Assembly: GCA_900547255.1 (NCBI GenBank)
Contig: URGC01000056.1
Coordinates: forward strand, 1 to 16,380
Direction of reading: 5' to 3'
From: an uncultured Eubacterium sp.
GTDB taxonomy: Bacteria; Bacillota; Clostridia; Lachnospirales; Lachnospiraceae
DNA: 16,380 nucleotides
Positions 6,845 to 14,742 of the stretch are shown here, piece by piece. The position numbers and the translations under genes are program-made. Below the pieces are notes generated by a model that was given only the letters and a program-made list of their open reading frames with translations, ran no database searches and was not told where the DNA came from. Position 1 is the stretch's first letter. Each line of letters starts with the position of its first letter.

Positions 6845-6903
6845 TTATTAACTTATTAACCGCCCCTACTACTACGGCTACGAATTATTATTTATATATA
6901 TAT
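6845..6903 (+). other. Candidate DNA unwinding element with GC cluster and DnaA-trio-like repeats
   Basis: The order is a tandem 8-mer TTATTAAC (6845-6852 and 6853-6860), a GC cluster CCGCCC (6860-6865), in-phase trinucleotides CTA CTA CTA (6866-6874), CGG, CTA (6878-6880), CGA, then ATT ATT ATT, and a TATATATATA tract (about 6893-6902). In Bacillus the basal unwinding system is DnaA boxes, a GC cluster and then DnaA-trios (3'-GAT-5' on the bound strand, which reads CTA on the opposite strand). The trio and GC match is direct. Treating the TTATTAAC pair (6 of 9 matches to the box) as low-affinity DnaA sites is inference. Confidence 0.7.
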
Positions 6904-6936
6904 GATTTTTCTATGATGACAACATGTTGAAAGGAG

Positions 6937-6945
6937 TTATACACA
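6937..6945 (+). promoter_or_regulatory. DnaA box in the dnaN translation start region
   Basis: TTATACACA begins directly after the dnaN ribosome site (AAGGAG, 6931-6936) and ends two bases before the ATG at 6948. The same variant occurs at 4972-4980. It could close the right side of oriC or let DnaA influence dnaN expression. Confidence 0.65.
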
Positions 6946-6947
6946 TC

Positions 6948-8054
6948 ATGAAATTAGTATTTACAAAAAGTAACTTATCTAAAGCAGTCAGCATTGTTAT
7001 GAAAGCAGTTCCTACAAGAACTACTATGACAATTCTTGAATGTATTCTTATTGACGCTACAACTAACAGCATCAAGTTCACTTCTAATGATATGGAACTT
7101 GGAATTGAGACAATAGTTGAAGGTGATATTATTGAAAAGGGTAAAGTTGCAATTGATGCTAAGCTTTTTTCTGAGATTGTAAGAAAACTTCCAGATAATG
7201 AGATTACAATTGAGACAGACAGTAACTATACTTCTACAATTACATGTGAGAAGAGTAAATTCAACATAGCAGGTAAGTCTGGAGAAGATTTCTCTTATCT
7301 TCCAGCTATTATTAAAGAGAAGAGCATCACTTTATCACAGTTCACTCTTAAAGAAACTATCAACCAGACACTTTTCTCAACAGCTCCTAATGATAATAAC
7401 AAGATGATGACTGGTGAGCTTTTTGAAGTTAAGGAAGGAATATTCAAGGTTGTAGGTCTTGATGGACACAGAATTGCTATCCGTAATATCAAGATAGATA
7501 ACAGTGATGAATCAGTTAAGGTTGTTGTACCTGGCAAGACTTTAAGTGAGATAAGCAAGATTTTATCATCTGATGCAGAATCTATGGTTAATCTTTACTT
7601 TACTAATAATCATATATTATTTGAATTTGATCAGACAATTGTTGTATCAAGATTGATAGAAGGGGAATATTTTAAGATAAACCAGATGCTTTCTAACGAT
7701 TATGAGACAAAGGTAACTATCAACAAGAAGGAGCTTCTTGACTCTATCGACAGAGCTAATCTTCTTATCAAAGAGGGAGATAAGAGACCTATTATCATAA
7801 CAATTACAGATGGAAGCATGGAAGTTAAGGTAACATCAGCTATCGGTTCTTCTAACGAAGATATTGATATAACTAAAGAGGGTAAGGATATTATGATTGG
7901 ATTTAACCCTAAGTTCCTTATGGATGCATTAAGGGTTATTGATGATGAGGAAGTTGATATATACCTCGTTAATCCTAAAGCACCTTGCTTTATCAGAGAT
8001 GCTGGAGAAAATTATATATACCTTATTCTTCCTGTTAATTTTTCAGCAGCATAA
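6948..8054 (+). CDS. dnaN: DNA polymerase III beta subunit (sliding clamp)
   Basis: The beta clamp is a ring-shaped dimer that encircles DNA and tethers polymerase III and repair enzymes. The 368-residue product has the standard length and three-domain pattern: MKLVFTKSNLSKAVSIVMKAVPTR at the start is split over the first strand and helix, ILECILIDA and LPDNEITIE lie in domain 1, LDGHRIAIR is the typical domain 2 motif, and YIYLILPVNF is the C-terminal strand that forms part of the partner-binding pocket. ATG 6948 is chosen because AAGGAG (6931-6936) lies upstream; an in-frame ATG at 6924 would swallow it. It is the first gene to the right of oriC and 17 bp from yaaA, so it is likely cotranscribed with yaaA-recF-gyrBA. 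Confidence 0.97.
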   Translation: MKLVFTKSNLSKAVSIVMKAVPTRTTMTILECILIDATTNSIKFTSNDMELGIETIVEGDIIEKGKVAIDAKLFSEIVRKLPDNEITIETDSNYTSTITCEKSKFNIAGKSGEDFSYLPAIIKEKSITLSQFTLKETINQTLFSTAPNDNNKMMTGELFEVKEGIFKVVGLDGHRIAIRNIKIDNSDESVKVVVPGKTLSEISKILSSDAESMVNLYFTNNHILFEFDQTIVVSRLIEGEYFKINQMLSNDYETKVTINKKELLDSIDRANLLIKEGDKRPIIITITDGSMEVKVTSAIGSSNEDIDITKEGKDIMIGFNPKFLMDALRVIDDEEVDIYLVNPKAPCFIRDAGENYIYLILPVNFSAA

Positions 8055-8071
8055 TAGGAGGATATCAGGTA

Positions 8072-8287
8072 ATGCAGACTATTAAAATCAGACAAGAGGA
8101 TGAATTCATTAAACTTGGACAGGCTATCAAAGCAGCAGGTCTTGTTGAATCAGGAGTTGAAGCTAAGATAGTTATTCAGGATGGTGAAGTTTACGTTAAT
8201 GGAGAGGTTGAGACACAGAGAGGCAAGAAGCTTACTGGTGGCGAAATCATTTCTTACAAAGGCGAAGAAATTAAGATAGTAAGGTAG
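8072..8287 (+). CDS. yaaA: S4 domain RNA-binding protein YaaA
   Basis: A 71-residue protein consisting almost wholly of one S4 RNA-binding domain: EFIKLGQAIKAAGLVESG forms the two helices and EVYVNGEVETQRGKKL is the S4 core turn. Small S4 proteins at this place, between dnaN and recF, are conserved across Firmicutes and are annotated YaaA (also RlbA). A role in ribosome assembly or RNA binding is suggested by the domain, not shown here. AGGAGG at 8056-8061 lies 10 bases before the ATG. recF follows after 15 bp. Confidence 0.92.
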   Translation: MQTIKIRQEDEFIKLGQAIKAAGLVESGVEAKIVIQDGEVYVNGEVETQRGKKLTGGEIISYKGEEIKIVR

Positions 8288-8302
8288 ATTACAGGTGTTA
8301 TT

Positions 8303-9394
8303 GTGGTAGTTAAGTCCGTAGATTTATGTAATTATAGGAATATAGATATACTTAATATGTCTTTTGATGAGCATGTTAATATAATTTACGGAGATAATGC
8401 ACAGGGAAAAACTAATATTCTGGAATCTCTTTATGTATGTGCCACTTCGCGTTCCCACAGGGGAAGCAAGGACAAAGAAATCATTAAGTTCGATAATGAT
8501 GAGGCACATATCAAAGTAACAGTACTTAAAAACAATAATAATTATAGAATTGATATGCACCTTAAGAAGAACAAATCTAAAGGAATAGCAGTCAATGGAA
8601 TCCCTATCCATAAGGCAGTTGAGCTGTTTGGAATTATTAATATTGTATTCTTCTCACCTGAAGACCTTGAGATTATCAAGGATGGACCTTCGGAGCGAAG
8701 AAGATTTATGGATATGGAATTAAGCCAGTTGGATAAGATATATCTTAATAATCTTATTAATTATAACAAAGTTGTCGTCCAGCGTAACAAGTTGTTAAAG
8801 GATATTTCATTTAATCCGTCAAAGGAAAATATGGATAATCTTGATATATGGGATATCCAGTTATGTAACTTTGGTGCCGGGATAATTGAGCAGAGAACTA
8901 AATTCATAGAACAGCTCAATGCCATAATTAAAGATATTCACAGCAAACTGACTGGTAATACAGAAGAACTTCATATAATATACGAGCCTTGCGTGACAGT
9001 CGGTGAGATGGCGGAAAAGGTAGAGGAGTCAAGAGAGAGGGACATTAAGTTTAAATGTACTAATATAGGACCTCATAAGGATGACCTTACATTTCTTGTG
9101 AATGGCAAGGATGTCAGAAAATATGGTTCGCAGGGACAGCAGCGTACAGTTGCTTTGTCTCTCAAATTAGCAGAGATAGAACTGGTAAAACAGATAATAC
9201 ATGATACTCCAATATTATTGCTTGATGATGTATTGTCTGAATTGGACAGTAACAGACAGAATTTTCTTCTGGACAGTATAGGAGATATACAGACTATTGT
9301 AACTTGTACTGGTCTTGAAGAATTTATCAATAACAGGGTTTCGGTTAACAAGGTATTCAAAGTTGTTAACGGAAAAGTAACAAGTGATAATTGA
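8303..9394 (+). CDS. recF: DNA replication and repair protein RecF
   Basis: RecF is an SMC-like ATPase that, with RecO and RecR, loads RecA on gapped DNA during recombinational repair and fork restart. The 363 residues show Walker A GDNAQGKTN (30-38), the ABC-type signature YGSQGQQR (274-281) and Walker B ILLLDD (304-309) followed by VLSELD. The N-terminal LCNYRNID matches the family start. The start codon is GTG at 8303, with a short AGGTG ribosome site 5 bases upstream (8293-8297), weaker than its neighbours, which suggests low expression and reliance on translation of yaaA just upstream. The stop codon is 20 bp before the gyrB start. Confidence 0.97.
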   Translation: MVVKSVDLCNYRNIDILNMSFDEHVNIIYGDNAQGKTNILESLYVCATSRSHRGSKDKEIIKFDNDEAHIKVTVLKNNNNYRIDMHLKKNKSKGIAVNGIPIHKAVELFGIINIVFFSPEDLEIIKDGPSERRRFMDMELSQLDKIYLNNLINYNKVVVQRNKLLKDISFNPSKENMDNLDIWDIQLCNFGAGIIEQRTKFIEQLNAIIKDIHSKLTGNTEELHIIYEPCVTVGEMAEKVEESRERDIKFKCTNIGPHKDDLTFLVNGKDVRKYGSQGQQRTVALSLKLAEIELVKQIIHDTPILLLDDVLSELDSNRQNFLLDSIGDIQTIVTCTGLEEFINNRVSVNKVFKVVNGKVTSDN

Positions 9395-9414
9395 TTGGAC
9401 AGGAGGGAATAGAA

Positions 9415-11337
9415 GTGGAACAGCAACAGTACGGTGGAGATCAGATTCAGATTCTGGAAGGTCTTGAAGCGGTTAGAAAAAGACCTGGTATGTACATAGG
9501 TTCAACATCATCAAGAGGACTTCATCATCTTGTATATGAGATTGTAGATAATGCGGTGGACGAGGCTTTAGCTGGTTTTTGTGACAAAATCACAGTGACT
9601 ATCAATCCAGATAATTCAATAACAGTAACTGATAATGGTAGAGGTGTACCTGTAGATATTAACCATAAGACAGGCAGACCTGCTGTTGAGGTTGTATACA
9701 CAGTTCTTCATGCCGGAGGTAAGTTCGGCGGTGGAGGATACAAGGTATCAGGCGGACTTCACGGTGTAGGTGCTTCTGTTGTTAACGCTTTATCTGAATG
9801 GCTTGAAGTATATGTTAAGAGAGATGGACATATATACAACCAGAGATATGAAAGAGGCAAGATATGCTATGACCTTAAAGTTGTAGGTGACTGCGATATC
9901 AATGAGACAGGTACTAAGGTTACATTCCTTCCAGATAAAGAGATATTTCAGGAGACACAGGTTTATGAGTTTGATGTGTTAAAGCACAGACTCAGAGAGA
10001 TGGCATTTCTTACTAAGGGTATTAAAATTATACTTAAAGATACCAGAGAAGGACTTGAACAGGAGAGAACATTCCACTATGAAGGTGGTCTTAAAGAATT
10101 CGTTGAATACCTCAACAAGAGTAAGACACCTCTGTATGAAAATATAATTTACTGCGAGGGTGTCAAGGACAACGTAGCGGTAGAGGTAGCTTTCCAGCAT
10201 AATGACGGATATAACGAGACTATTGATACATTTGTTAATAATATCAAGACACCAGAAGGTGGTACACATCTTGCTGGTTTCAGAAATGCATTGACAAAGA
10301 CTTTCAATGAGTATGCCAAGAAGAATAAGATTATCAAAGATTCAGACCCTGCACTTACAGGTGATGATATAAGAGAAGGTCTTACAGCAGTAGTAAGTGT
10401 CAAGATTGAAGACCCTCAGTTTGAAGGTCAGACTAAGCAGAAGCTTGGTAATACTGTTGCAAGAGGTGCTGTAGATAGTATCGTAAGCAGCCAGCTTGAG
10501 ATATTCTTAGAGCAGAATCCTGCAATAGCCAAGTCAATATGTGAAAAGTCTGTACTTGCGCAGAGAGCAAGAGAAGCTGCAAGAAAAGCAAGAGAGCTTA
10601 CAAGAAGAAAGACTGCATTGGAGAGTACTTCACTTCCAGGTAAATTAGCTGACTGTTCAGATAAGAATCCTGAGAATTGTGAGATATATATCGTTGAGGG
10701 TGATTCAGCCGGTGGTTCAGCCAAGACTGCAAGAAGCCGTGCAACCCAGGCAATTCTTCCTCTTCGTGGTAAGATTCTTAATGTTGAGAAGGCAAGATTA
10801 GACAGAATCCTTGGCAATGCTGAGATTAAGGCTATGATAACAGCATTTGGAACAGGAATTCATGAAGATTTTGATATAACTAAGTTAAGATATAATAAGA
10901 TTATCATTATGACTGATGCCGATGTAGATGGTGCGCATATTGCTACACTGCTTCTTACATTCTTCTACAGATTCATGCCAGAGCTTATCAAGCAGGGACA
11001 TGTATACCTTGCTACTCCACCTCTGTATAAGATTGAGAAGAATAAGAAAGTATGGTATGCATACAGTGATGAGGAACTTAACAGCATAATGGCAGAGATT
11101 GGACGAGACCAGAATAACAAGGTACAGCGTTACAAAGGTCTTGGTGAGATGGATGCTGAACAGCTCTGGGAGACAACTATGGACCCAGAGAAGAGAATTT
11201 TAAAGAGAGTTAATATGGATGATGATGATCTTACAGATGTTGATATAACTTTCTCAACGCTGATGGGTGATCAGGTAGAGCCTAGAAGAGAATTTATTGA
11301 GGCTAATGCCAAGTATGTTAAGAATTTGGATATATAA
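9415..11337 (+). CDS. gyrB: DNA gyrase subunit B
   Basis: GyrB is the ATPase subunit of the A2B2 gyrase that introduces negative supercoils. The 640-residue length suits Gram-positive GyrB, without the insertion of enterobacteria. The GHKL ATPase shows E42-I-V-D-N46-A-V-D-E50, D73-N-G-R-G and GLHGVGASVVNALS. The TOPRIM domain has E428-G-D-S-A-G-G and the metal-binding T-D501-A-D503-V-D505. QRYKGLGEM and LWETTMDP follow near the C-terminus. The start is GTG at 9415 because AGGAGGG (9401-9407) lies 7 bases ahead; a TTG at 9391 overlaps the recF stop and would bury this site. The sequence LPLRGKILNVEKARLDRIL carries no obvious resistance change. gyrA follows after 22 bp. Confidence 0.97.
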   Translation: MEQQQYGGDQIQILEGLEAVRKRPGMYIGSTSSRGLHHLVYEIVDNAVDEALAGFCDKITVTINPDNSITVTDNGRGVPVDINHKTGRPAVEVVYTVLHAGGKFGGGGYKVSGGLHGVGASVVNALSEWLEVYVKRDGHIYNQRYERGKICYDLKVVGDCDINETGTKVTFLPDKEIFQETQVYEFDVLKHRLREMAFLTKGIKIILKDTREGLEQERTFHYEGGLKEFVEYLNKSKTPLYENIIYCEGVKDNVAVEVAFQHNDGYNETIDTFVNNIKTPEGGTHLAGFRNALTKTFNEYAKKNKIIKDSDPALTGDDIREGLTAVVSVKIEDPQFEGQTKQKLGNTVARGAVDSIVSSQLEIFLEQNPAIAKSICEKSVLAQRAREAARKARELTRRKTALESTSLPGKLADCSDKNPENCEIYIVEGDSAGGSAKTARSRATQAILPLRGKILNVEKARLDRILGNAEIKAMITAFGTGIHEDFDITKLRYNKIIIMTDADVDGAHIATLLLTFFYRFMPELIKQGHVYLATPPLYKIEKNKKVWYAYSDEELNSIMAEIGRDQNNKVQRYKGLGEMDAEQLWETTMDPEKRILKRVNMDDDDLTDVDITFSTLMGDQVEPRREFIEANAKYVKNLDI

Positions 11338-11359
11338 GCAGACGAAAGGCGGTATATAA

Positions 11360-13867
11360 ATGGATGAACATATCTTTGACCAGATTCATGAAGTAGATAT
11401 GCAAAAAACCATGGAGAGTTATTATATTGATTATGCCATGAGTGTTATTGCATCGAGAGCACTTCCTGATGTCAGGGATGGACTTAAGCCAGTTCAGAGA
11501 AGAATTCTATATTCGATGATAGAACTTAGTAATACACCAGACAAGCCACACAGAAAATGTGCCCGTATTGTCGGTGATACAATGGGTAAATATCATCCAC
11601 ATGGTGACTCATCAATCTATGAGGCATTGGTTAAGCTGGCACAGGATTTCAATACAAGATACCCTCTTGTAGATGGTCATGGTAACTTTGGTTCTGTCGA
11701 TGGAGATGGGGCAGCAGCCATGCGATATACAGAGGCAAGACTTAGCAGGATTTCTCTTGAAATGACTGCTGACCTTAACAAAGATACAGTAGATTTCATT
11801 CCTAACTTTGATGAGACAGAGAAGGAGCCAACAGTACTTCCTTCAAGATATCCTAATCTTCTGGTTAACGGTACATCAGGTATTGCTGTTGGTATGGCTA
11901 CTAATATTCCACCTCACAACTTGCGTGAGGTTATTAATGCTGTTGTAAAAATTATTGATAACAAGATTGAAGAGGACAGAGATACTTCAATCGAAGAGAT
12001 ACTTGATATAGTAAAGGGTCCTGATTTCCCAACAGGTGGTACTATCATTGGAAAGCTTGCGATAGAGGAAGCCTACAGAACAGGACGCGCAAAGATAAGA
12101 GTAAGAGCTGTTACTAACATAGAGCCTATGGCTAACGGCAAGAACCGAATAGTTGTAACAGAGCTTCCATACATGGTTAACAAAGCAAGACTTATAGAAA
12201 AGATTGCTGAACTTGCCAGAGATAAGAGAATTGATGGCATAACAGATTTAAGAGATGAATCTGACAGACAGGGTATGAGAATATGTATAGAGCTTAGAAG
12301 AGACGTTAATCCTAACATAATTCTTAACCAGTTATACAAGCATACCCAGCTTCAGGATACATTTGGCGTAATAATGCTTGCACTTGTAGGCAATCAGCCA
12401 AAGGTGCTTAACCTTCTTGAAATGCTTAACTACTATCTTCTTCATCAGGAAGAGGTTGTCACAAGAAGAACTAAGTACGACCTTAATAAGGCAGAAGAGA
12501 GAGCACATATATTAGAGGGATTGATGATTGCCCTTGATAATATTGATAGAGTTATCAGCATCATCAGAAGTTCTGCCAATGTAACAATCGCTAAGGAAGG
12601 TCTTATCAAGGAATTCCAGTTATCAGAAGCACAGGCATCAGCTATTGTTGAAATGCGTCTGAGAGCTCTTACAGGTCTGGAAAGAGAAAAGCTGGAAGCA
12701 GAACTCAATGATTTACTTGGTAAGATTGCAGAATATAAGGCAATTTTAGGAGATAAGAAGCTTCTTTTAGGAGTTATCAAGAAGGAAATATCTGTTATAG
12801 CTGACAAATATGGTGACGACAGAAGAACTTCTATCGGATTTGATGAATATGACCTTTCAACAGAGGATCTTATTCCAGATGAGGCATGTGTCATAGCCAG
12901 AACTAATGTAGGATATATCAAGAGAATGACTCCTGATAACTTTAAGAGCCAGAACCGTGGCGGCAAGGGTATCAAGGGAATGCAGACTCTTGAGGATGAT
13001 TACATTGAAGATTTGTTCATGACAACATCCCATCATGTCCTTACATTCTTCACTAATCTGGGAAGAGCGTATAAGCTGAAAGCTTATGAGATTCCAGAGG
13101 CAGGAAGAACTTCAAGAGGAACAGCTATAATCAATCTTTTACAGCTTCAGCCGGGTGAGCAGATAACAGCTATAATTCCTATAGATGTGAAGTCACTTCA
13201 GGATAAGGATAATCTGTTCATGGCAACTAAGAAGGGAATCGTTAAAAAGACTCCTATAGCTGAATTTGCTAATATCAGAAAGACTGGTATCCAGGCAATC
13301 AGTTTAAGAGATGATGATGAGCTTATAGAAGTTAAGCTTACAGACAGTGATTGTGATATCATTCTTGTCACTAAGCTTGGACAGTGTATTAGATTCGCAG
13401 AGACAGAGGTAAGACCTACAGGAAGAAGTGCTATGGGTGTTATCGGAATGAACCTGTTAGATGAGGATGAGGTTGTCGGAATGCAGCTTAATACTCAGGG
13501 TGATTCACTCCTTATAGTTTCTGAGAATGGATTAGGCAAGAGAACTGTCATAGATGAATTTGACATACAGCACCGTGGTGGTAAGGGTGTCAAATGCTAC
13601 AAGATTAATGAGAAAACTGGTAATGTTATAGGTGTTAAGGCTGTTGATGACACAAGAGAAGTTATGCTTATAACAGATGAGGGTATTATTATTCAGTTAA
13701 AATGTTCTGATATATCTATACTTGGAAGAATAACATCAGGTGTCAAGCTTATTAATCTTGATGAAGGAGTCAAAGTTGCAACAATATCTAAGGTTCGTAA
13801 AGACCCTGACAATGATGCAGATGGCGATACAGATAGTAATGCAGACTCAGAGGATGCTCCACAATAA
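11360..13867 (+). CDS. gyrA: DNA gyrase subunit A
   Basis: GyrA cuts and rejoins DNA and wraps it for supercoiling. The 835 residues include the breakage domain with catalytic Y123 in AAAMRYTEARL, the quinolone region H79-P-H-G-D-S84-S-I-Y-E88 (Ser84 and Glu88, the usual susceptible residues in Gram-positives), and a C-terminal beta-pinwheel. The GyrA box, consensus QRRGGRG or QRRGGKG, appears as QNRGGKG at 531-537; a second box-like QHRGGKG lies at 737-743. The C-terminus is an acidic, low-complexity tail (DNDADGDTDSNADSED). The start ATG is preceded by AAAGG (11345-11349). No terminator is evident before the esterase gene 41 bp downstream. Confidence 0.97.
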   Translation: MDEHIFDQIHEVDMQKTMESYYIDYAMSVIASRALPDVRDGLKPVQRRILYSMIELSNTPDKPHRKCARIVGDTMGKYHPHGDSSIYEALVKLAQDFNTRYPLVDGHGNFGSVDGDGAAAMRYTEARLSRISLEMTADLNKDTVDFIPNFDETEKEPTVLPSRYPNLLVNGTSGIAVGMATNIPPHNLREVINAVVKIIDNKIEEDRDTSIEEILDIVKGPDFPTGGTIIGKLAIEEAYRTGRAKIRVRAVTNIEPMANGKNRIVVTELPYMVNKARLIEKIAELARDKRIDGITDLRDESDRQGMRICIELRRDVNPNIILNQLYKHTQLQDTFGVIMLALVGNQPKVLNLLEMLNYYLLHQEEVVTRRTKYDLNKAEERAHILEGLMIALDNIDRVISIIRSSANVTIAKEGLIKEFQLSEAQASAIVEMRLRALTGLEREKLEAELNDLLGKIAEYKAILGDKKLLLGVIKKEISVIADKYGDDRRTSIGFDEYDLSTEDLIPDEACVIARTNVGYIKRMTPDNFKSQNRGGKGIKGMQTLEDDYIEDLFMTTSHHVLTFFTNLGRAYKLKAYEIPEAGRTSRGTAIINLLQLQPGEQITAIIPIDVKSLQDKDNLFMATKKGIVKKTPIAEFANIRKTGIQAISLRDDDELIEVKLTDSDCDIILVTKLGQCIRFAETEVRPTGRSAMGVIGMNLLDEDEVVGMQLNTQGDSLLIVSENGLGKRTVIDEFDIQHRGGKGVKCYKINEKTGNVIGVKAVDDTREVMLITDEGIIIQLKCSDISILGRITSGVKLINLDEGVKVATISKVRKDPDNDADGDTDSNADSEDAPQ

Positions 13868-13908
13868 CTTAATGAAGTATATTAGCATAAATCGGGGAGG
13901 AATAAGAT

Positions 13909-14742
13909 ATGGCTTGGCTTACGGTTAATTTTAAATCCAGGGCACTTGGAATGCCTGTTGTTATGGATGCACTGATTCCACAGGGGCATGGCAGTTATAA
14001 ATCGTTGTATCTTTTACATGGTGCAGGAGGTGGACATGATAGCTGGCTTTTAAAAAGCCGGATTGCAGATTATGTAGACAATACAGATATAGCGGTATTC
14101 ATGCCATCAGGTAATAACAAATTTTATGTTGATAACATCAACGGAAAGGGATATTTTACCTTCATAACAGAGGAGCTTGTGGATAAGTGTGAGAAATGGT
14201 TCAATATCAGCAGAAAAAGTGAGGACAGATTTATAGCGGGAATGTCAATGGGAGGTTATGGTGCAATGTATGCGGCACTTAATAAACCATATCAATATAA
14301 AGCTGCTTTTTCATATTCAGGGCTTCTTGATATCCTCGAAAGATACGACAATCCGCAGGGTTTGGGGCTTTTCACACCATTTGGAACAAGGCAGCAATTG
14401 ATAGATAATGGCTTTGATTTATATGACATAATTGTTGATAAATATCAAAAAACTTGTGGAAACGATAGTGGAAAAGAGAACAAAGTCCCTATTGATGCTA
14501 TAGACAACAATGTTGATAAATCTGTGGATAATGTGGATAACTTTTGCAGATACATAATCGAATGTGGAATGCAGGATACACGAATCAATATGTCAAAACA
14601 TTTTTATAAGGCTTTGACAGACGCAGGTCTGGAAGCCGTATACTATGAGGAAGATGGCAAGCACGATTTCACTTACTGGGACAGATGTATAGCAAGAACT
14701 GTTAAATATATAACAAAAGGAGGCAGCTATGGCAGTAATTAA
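13909..14742 (+). CDS. Esterase D / EstA-type alpha/beta hydrolase, with an inserted Asp/Asn-rich loop
   Basis: This 277-residue cytoplasmic hydrolase belongs to the esterase D-like family (tributyrin esterase EstA, S-formylglutathione hydrolase). LLHGAGG (35-41) is the oxyanion-hole strand, G111-M-S113-M-G-G the nucleophile elbow, D223 in ECGMQD the likely acid and H252 in GKHDFTYW the base. The substrate is probably a short acyl ester, perhaps an acetylated sugar, but the sequence cannot settle this. Residues 181-212 (TCGNDSGKENK... to VDKSVDNVDN) form a hydrophilic, repetitive stretch with no clear counterpart in the next gene; its DNA contains DnaA boxes. GGGGAGG (13894-13900) lies 8 bases before the ATG. 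The last 14 bp overlap the next esterase gene, implying translational coupling. Confidence 0.88.
   Translation: MAWLTVNFKSRALGMPVVMDALIPQGHGSYKSLYLLHGAGGGHDSWLLKSRIADYVDNTDIAVFMPSGNNKFYVDNINGKGYFTFITEELVDKCEKWFNISRKSEDRFIAGMSMGGYGAMYAALNKPYQYKAAFSYSGLLDILERYDNPQGLGLFTPFGTRQQLIDNGFDLYDIIVDKYQKTCGNDSGKENKVPIDAIDNNVDKSVDNVDNFCRYIIECGMQDTRINMSKHFYKALTDAGLEAVYYEEDGKHDFTYWDRCIARTVKYITKGGSYGSN
14178..14540 (-). promoter_or_regulatory. DnaA box cluster inside the first esterase gene
   Basis: Three perfect TTATCCACA boxes, all read on the - strand, lie at 14178-14186, 14523-14531 and 14532-14540. A TTATCAACA variant, identical to one at oriC (4992-5000), lies at 14511-14519. The last two perfect boxes abut exactly. 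By composition about 0.2 perfect boxes would be expected by chance in the whole window on both strands; eight are seen, five of them at oriC and three here. DnaA titration or accessory binding is an inference. Confidence 0.6.

Larger units (their letters stand above)
6562..6947. other. oriC: Chromosomal replication origin oriC (dnaA-dnaN intergenic region)
   Basis: This 386-bp gap has no gene. From left to right it holds three perfect DnaA boxes (6579-6619), weaker boxes TTATCAATA (6623-6631), TTAACCACA on the - strand (6666-6674) and TTATCCATA (6757-6765), inverted repeats at 6796-6839, a tandem TTATTAAC repeat, a GC cluster with CTA trinucleotides, an AT-rich tract and a DnaA box next to dnaN. 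Together with the cluster upstream of dnaA it forms a bipartite origin like that of Bacillus subtilis. The placement between dnaA and dnaN and the box density make the call firm; the exact unwinding site is inferred. Confidence 0.92.

Noticed and set aside
12445..12975. Long - strand open frame opposite gyrA
   Set aside because: It lies wholly inside gyrA in antisense, lacks a recognisable domain and follows from the codon use of gyrA.
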